A DNA stretch of 64,000 nucleotides from Acidobacteriota bacterium (lineage in GTDB: Bacteria > Acidobacteriota > Vicinamibacteria > Marinacidobacterales > Marinacidobacteraceae): positions 62,001 through 126,000 of the forward strand of contig JAJEFG010000058.1 of the NCBI GenBank assembly GCA_022820545.1. The letters are read 5' to 3'. Under the pieces are notes generated by a model. The model was not told where the DNA came from, did no database searches, and was given only the letters and a program-made list of their open reading frames with translations. A program made the position numbers and the translations under genes. The stretch's first letter is position 1. Every line of letters starts with the position of its first letter. Of the stretch, positions 59,852-64,000 are shown piece by piece.

Positions 59852-61351
59852 ATGCGTCGCGGCGCCTTCCGTCTCCGGTCGTTCCTCCTCGCCTTCGGGT
59901 TCGTGGGCTCCGCCTGGATTCCGGCGCCGGATGCGGGCGGAGCGGTCGTCGGAGCCCAGCGGTCGCCCGAGCTCTGGATCGTCGATCAGGGTGACGCCAC
60001 GGCGCTGGCCGTCCGGAGGCTGGGCGGGGTCGAGATGGTGCGGCTCGCGGAAGTTGCCGGGGCTCTCGGGGGCACGGTGCGTCGGGGAGACAGCGAGCGG
60101 CAGGCGGTGCTCCGGTTCTCGGGCGAACCGGTCCGTTTCGACGCCGGGCGGAGCTTCGTCAGGGTCGGGAACACCACCCGCGTCCTGCGAAACCCGAGCG
60201 TTCGGCGGGGTGGCGAGTGGTTCGTGCCCCTCGATTTCGTGGCGCTCGTCCTGCCGGACCTGCTTCCGGGCCGCGTCCGCTACGACGACAACGCGAGGAC
60301 CCTCGCGGTAGGAGAGGGGTATCCCCGCCTCGATGTCGAAATCGCGAGCCGCCCCGGATCCACCCGGGTGATCGTGCGCACCGATCCGCCCGTTCCGCTG
60401 GAGATTGAAGAAGGGCGCCGCCGGGTCTCGATCCTGGTGCGGACGGCCTTCGTCGAGACCGCCTTCGCGGAGGAAACACCGCGGGACGGCGTGGTGGAGC
60501 ACGTCGACCTCATCCGCCGGGGGACCGGCTACATCCTCGAGATCAGCACCGGCCGCAATTACGGCCGGTTCCTGCAGGAACGAACACCCGGCGCCCTGAC
60601 GCTGAATCTGCTGCGCGGCGGGGTGCGCGCGGCCTCGGGCGCCGACGTACTGGGGGAGAGCCCGGCCGCGGAGGCGCGCCGCGGCCGCGATCCGGTGGGG
60701 CCCGCGGAGGTCCGCACGATCGCCATCGATCCGGGGCATGGTGGGACCAACCGCGGGGCGGAGGGCCAGGGGGGGGTGGCCGAGAAGGACGTGGCTCTCT
60801 CGGTGGCGCTGGCGCTCGGTGACCTGCTGGAACGGGAGCACGGGTTTCGGGTGGTGCTGACCCGGGACTCGGATCGCGACGTCGCGCTCGACGACCGGAT
60901 CGCCGCCGCCAACACCGCCCGCGCCGACGTGCTCATCAGCATTCACCTGAACGCCTCCCCGAGTCCGGCCGCTTCCGGGAGTCTCGTGTACCACCTCACC
61001 CCGCAGGCCGCGGGCCGCGCGCCCGCGGGGAGCGCGGTTCAGTTCGTGCCCTGGAGCAGCGCGCAGGCGCCCTTCGTGCCGGCTTCGCGGAGGCTGGCCG
61101 AGGCGTTGGCCTCGGAACTCCAGGTACTGGACATCGCCGCGGGAGGGGTCGCCGATGCGCCCGTGAGGGTGCTGCGGGGAGCGGCGATGCCGGCCGTCCA
61201 GGTGGAACTCGGGTTCGTCACCTCGCGGCGGGACCTCTCGCGACTGTCGGACCCGGCATTCCCTGACCGGGCGGCGCGGGCGATCGCCACCGGGATTCTT
61301 CGATACCAGCGTTCCCTCAGCAGTCTTCGGCCCACGGGAGACTTCCGGTGA
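59852..61351 (+). CDS. N-acetylmuramoyl-L-alanine amidase (Amidase_3 with AMIN/copper-amine-oxidase-N-like domain)
   Basis: IAIDPGHGGTNRGAEG; EKDVALSVALALGDLLE; VLISIHLNASPSPAASG; VQVELGFVTSRRD. Confidence 0.92.
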   Translation: MRRGAFRLRSFLLAFGFVGSAWIPAPDAGGAVVGAQRSPELWIVDQGDATALAVRRLGGVEMVRLAEVAGALGGTVRRGDSERQAVLRFSGEPVRFDAGRSFVRVGNTTRVLRNPSVRRGGEWFVPLDFVALVLPDLLPGRVRYDDNARTLAVGEGYPRLDVEIASRPGSTRVIVRTDPPVPLEIEEGRRRVSILVRTAFVETAFAEETPRDGVVEHVDLIRRGTGYILEISTGRNYGRFLQERTPGALTLNLLRGGVRAASGADVLGESPAAEARRGRDPVGPAEVRTIAIDPGHGGTNRGAEGQGGVAEKDVALSVALALGDLLEREHGFRVVLTRDSDRDVALDDRIAAANTARADVLISIHLNASPSPAASGSLVYHLTPQAAGRAPAGSAVQFVPWSSAQAPFVPASRRLAEALASELQVLDIAAGGVADAPVRVLRGAAMPAVQVELGFVTSRRDLSRLSDPAFPDRAARAIATGILRYQRSLSSLRPTGDFR

Positions 61352-61962
61352 CGTCCCCCGGGCGCCGCCGGACTCAGGCAAACGCCTTCCTCGCGGCCGC
61401 GACCCTCTGGGTCCTCGCGGCGTGCGGCGCGGTTCCGGCGGACGAATCGAGCCCGGCTCCGGCGGTCGGTGACGCGGCGGCGGTTGCCCGGGCGGGCGCG
61501 GGAACCGCCGCTCCCGCGATTCAGGATCCGGAAGCCCTGGAGGGCGCCAGGCTGTTCGCCGCCGGGCCGGACGGCCTTCTCCACGTCCGGGAGGTGGAAC
61601 TCCCGCGGTTTTCCACCACCCGCGGCCGCGCCGAGGCGCTGGTGCAGAGGATCGTGGAGGAATCCGGGACGTTCCCCGAGGAGGTGCAGGTCCTGGACGT
61701 GTTCGTGAGCGGTCGCGGGGTGGCCGTCATCAACTTCACCCTCGACCTGCTCGAGGGGCACTCGGGCGGGCTGCACGCGGAGGAGCTGACGGTCTACAGC
61801 CTCAGCCACACGCTGGTGGAGAGCCTGCCGGCCATCGCGGAGGTACGGCTCCTCGTGGAGGGACGGGAGACCGAGACGCTGGCGGGGCACCTCGATCTCC
61901 GCTCGGGATTCGGGCGGGCCCCGGAGCGGCTCTTGGCTGATTCGGACGGCGGCCGCGGGTGA
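61348..61962 (+). CDS. GerMN domain lipoprotein (GTG start)
   Basis: LAACGA lipobox; LVQRIVEESGTFPEEVQVLDVFVSGRGVAVINFTLDLLEGHSGGLHAEELTVYSLSHTLVE. Confidence 0.85.
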   Translation: MTSPGRRRTQANAFLAAATLWVLAACGAVPADESSPAPAVGDAAAVARAGAGTAAPAIQDPEALEGARLFAAGPDGLLHVREVELPRFSTTRGRAEALVQRIVEESGTFPEEVQVLDVFVSGRGVAVINFTLDLLEGHSGGLHAEELTVYSLSHTLVESLPAIAEVRLLVEGRETETLAGHLDLRSGFGRAPERLLADSDGGRG

Positions 61963-62684
61963 GCCGGCGGGGCGGACGCGGGGAGCGGGAAATCCGCGAC
62001 CTCGGGCTTCAGGCCGGCTTTCTCCGCCGCGCCCCCGGTTCGGTGCTCGTCCGCCAGGGAGACACGCGCGTGGTCGCCGCGGTCAGCGTCGAGGAGGGTG
62101 TCCCCGCGTGGCTGCGCGGGCGGGGCCGGGGGTGGCTCACCGCCGAATACGGAATGCTGCCGCTGTCCTCGGGGGAGCGGATCCGCCGGGACCGGGGCGC
62201 GATTCCCGGACGCACGGCGGAGATCCAACGGTTGATCGGCCGTTCGCTGCGGGCTGCCGTGGACCTGTCGGGACTTGGCGAGCGGACGGTCCGCGTGGAC
62301 TGCGACGTCATCGAGGCTGATGGCGGAACCCGGACCGCTTCCATCACCGGCGCCTTCGTTGCGCTGGCGCTGGCCCTCCACCGGCTGCAGGCGCGCGGCG
62401 TGCTCGAGGAGAACCCCCTGCGCCGCCAGATCGCGGCGGTGAGCGTCGGCGTGGTGGACGGCCGGGTGCTGCTGGACCTCGACTATTCCGAGGATTCCCG
62501 GGCCGCGGTGGACCTGACGGTGGTCGCGACGGCGACCGGCGAGTTGATCGAGGTCCAGGGCGCCGCCGAAGCGGCGCCCTTCCGGCGGGAGGTTCTCGAC
62601 GATTTGCTCGACGCGGCGCTCGAGGGGATTTCCACCATCGCGGCGCGCCAGCGTTCGGTGCTCGCCGGAGTCCCGTTGGCCTGA
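61959..62684 (+). CDS. rph: Ribonuclease PH (GTG start)
   Basis: GWLTAEYGMLPLSSGERIRRDR...GRTAEIQRLIGRSLRAAVDL; DCDVIEADGGTRTASITGAFVAL. Confidence 0.95.
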   Translation: MSRRGGRGEREIRDLGLQAGFLRRAPGSVLVRQGDTRVVAAVSVEEGVPAWLRGRGRGWLTAEYGMLPLSSGERIRRDRGAIPGRTAEIQRLIGRSLRAAVDLSGLGERTVRVDCDVIEADGGTRTASITGAFVALALALHRLQARGVLEENPLRRQIAAVSVGVVDGRVLLDLDYSEDSRAAVDLTVVATATGELIEVQGAAEAAPFRREVLDDLLDAALEGISTIAARQRSVLAGVPLA

Positions 62685-62706
62685 CGGCCGGCGGGGCGGG
62701 CGGGAA

Positions 62707-63693
62707 TCAGTGCAACAGGCCCGAGAGCCAGTGGAGCGTGTTGAGCACGAACTGACGGTTGTCGTTGCCCGGCTCGTTCATTCCCATCGGGGTGGCCCTC
62801 GGCGGATCACCCCTTCTGGAGACCTGCGCCGAGAGCATCGCGGCCTCTCCCAGCACCACGACCCGCCCCGCTCCGACCGTCATGGCGATCCCCTGCGCCC
62901 GGCCGCCGACGGGTTCCGAGAGTTCCTCGATCAGGTCGTTCGCGGCCGCCGCCCGGCCCTCGACGGCCGCGCGGATGGTCTCCAGGTCGGTCCGGTTCCG
63001 CACCTCGCGGGCGGTTTCGCTGAGCTTCATCAGCACGCTCGCCCCCGCAGGGACACCCAGGCTCTGACCGGAAAACGCCTTCAGGCTCCTCACCTCCTCC
63101 GACGCGTCCCGGCCGCGGAGCACCGGATGGACCCCGAGCAGGCCGTTCTCGCGCGAGGTCACGAACCGGGTCTCGATCGAGGCGCCCGCTTCGCGAAAGT
63201 CCCACACCCATCCCTTGCCCATCGTCACTCCGAAGCGCCCGCCGAGACTCTCCGCCGCGCTCCCGAACGGGGCGTGGTCGGCGATCAGCAGGAGCGATCC
63301 GCCGTCCCGGACCCAGTCCTCGATGGCGTCCGACTCCCGCTCGGTGAAGGCGGGGGTGCCGGGGGCGGCCCCGGGCGGGGGCAGGGCGTTCGAAATTACG
63401 AGGACGTCGGTTGCATCGAGCCCGTCCCGATCGATGGGCGACTTGCCGGCGACCACGGTGTAGCCGTCGTTTCGCAGCAGTTCGGCGAAGGGCCGGTAGC
63501 GGCCGGTGGAGGTGTGGAAGTTGGCGTGCGCCTCATCGATGACCACGACCGGTCCGTTCGCTGCGTACGCCGGGTTTTCGACCGAAGCATCGAAGTCCGG
63601 GTCCGAGGTCTGCTGCGCAACCGCCGGGTCGGCCGGAAAGGTGATCGCGGCCACCATGAACGCCAACCCAGCGATCCTGCCTTTCGGAAGCAT
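62707..63693 (-). CDS. Secreted DUF4350/GldG-like protein
   Basis: Signal peptide LAFMVAAITFPADPAVAQQ; VVVIDEAHANFHTSTGRYRPFAELLRNDGYTV; IEDWVRDGGSLLLIADHAPFG. Confidence 0.75.
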   Translation of the reverse strand: MLPKGRIAGLAFMVAAITFPADPAVAQQTSDPDFDASVENPAYAANGPVVVIDEAHANFHTSTGRYRPFAELLRNDGYTVVAGKSPIDRDGLDATDVLVISNALPPPGAAPGTPAFTERESDAIEDWVRDGGSLLLIADHAPFGSAAESLGGRFGVTMGKGWVWDFREAGASIETRFVTSRENGLLGVHPVLRGRDASEEVRSLKAFSGQSLGVPAGASVLMKLSETAREVRNRTDLETIRAAVEGRAAAANDLIEELSEPVGGRAQGIAMTVGAGRVVVLGEAAMLSAQVSRRGDPPRATPMGMNEPGNDNRQFVLNTLHWLSGLLH

Positions 63694-63781
63694 GGGAACC
63701 TCCCCGCGTTCTCTTGTTGAGGGCCGGCCGCCAAACGTCTTGACGATTGGCGCCCGAGTGGTGATCGTAGAGTGCCAGACC

Positions 63782-64000
63782 GTGCCGTCCCTCCTGCTCG
63801 CCACCGGAAACCCGGGCAAGGTGCGGGAGATGCGGGCCGCGCTCGCCGGCGCCGGAGTGCGTCTGCTGGGCCTGACCGATCTCTCCGGTTCCCCTCCCGA
63901 GGAGCCGGAGGAAACGGGAGAGGGTTTTCTCGCCAACGCCGGCATCAAGGCCCTTCACTACCAGGCGGCGACCGGCCTTCCGGCGCTCGCCGAGGACTCC
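63782..64000 (+). CDS. rdgB: XTP/dITP diphosphatase (RdgB/HAM1), truncated by window end, GTG start
   Basis: MPSLLLATGNPGKVREMRAALAGAGVRLLGLTDLSGSPPEEPEETGEGFLANAGIKALHYQAATGLPALAEDS. Confidence 0.93.
   Translation, partial: MPSLLLATGNPGKVREMRAALAGAGVRLLGLTDLSGSPPEEPEETGEGFLANAGIKALHYQAATGLPALAEDS

Overview
High-GC bacterial chromosome segment containing a replication-origin region. No rRNA, tRNA, CRISPR array or transposon was recognised. Left part: gyrA (partial), gyrB, dnaN, a DnaA-box array (candidate oriC) and dnaA on the minus strand. Then on the plus strand: rpmH, rnpA, yidD, yidC, rsmG, a perfect parS, parA, parB, a bactofilin, and an ATP synthase operon (b', b, delta, alpha, gamma, beta, epsilon) without subunits a and c. 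Middle part: a tandem pair of unknown 156-aa secreted proteins; a fabH / YyaL-type thioredoxin-fold protein / type I sulfatase minus-strand operon; and a lipid-type operon (HAD phosphatase, LarA/DUF2088-like protein, 1474-aa reductase-AMP ligase-ACP-PlsC fusion, SDR) that resembles the myxobacterial ether-lipid ElbD type. After that comes a carbohydrate locus with three (alpha/alpha)6-type glycosidases and a MalFGK-like ABC transporter. Right part: a DAG kinase-like gene, a CDP-alcohol phosphatidyltransferase, an unusual secreted trio (Tat zinc ribbon, Tat alkaline-phosphatase-superfamily-like protein, beta-rich secreted protein), a TPR protein, a LysW amino-group-carrier lysine/arginine cluster with an embedded glutamine amidotransferase, an Fe-S/NIL-like protein next to inositol-1-phosphate synthase, an AmiC-type amidase, GerMN, rph, a secreted DUF and rdgB (partial). 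Gene content suggests Acidobacteriota or a related lineage (inference only). The most promising less-described systems are the HAD-LarA-like-megaenzyme-SDR operon, the secreted trio at 47.5-50.6 kb, the permease with a ~300-aa N-terminal extension, and the Cys-rich orphan protein upstream of lysW.
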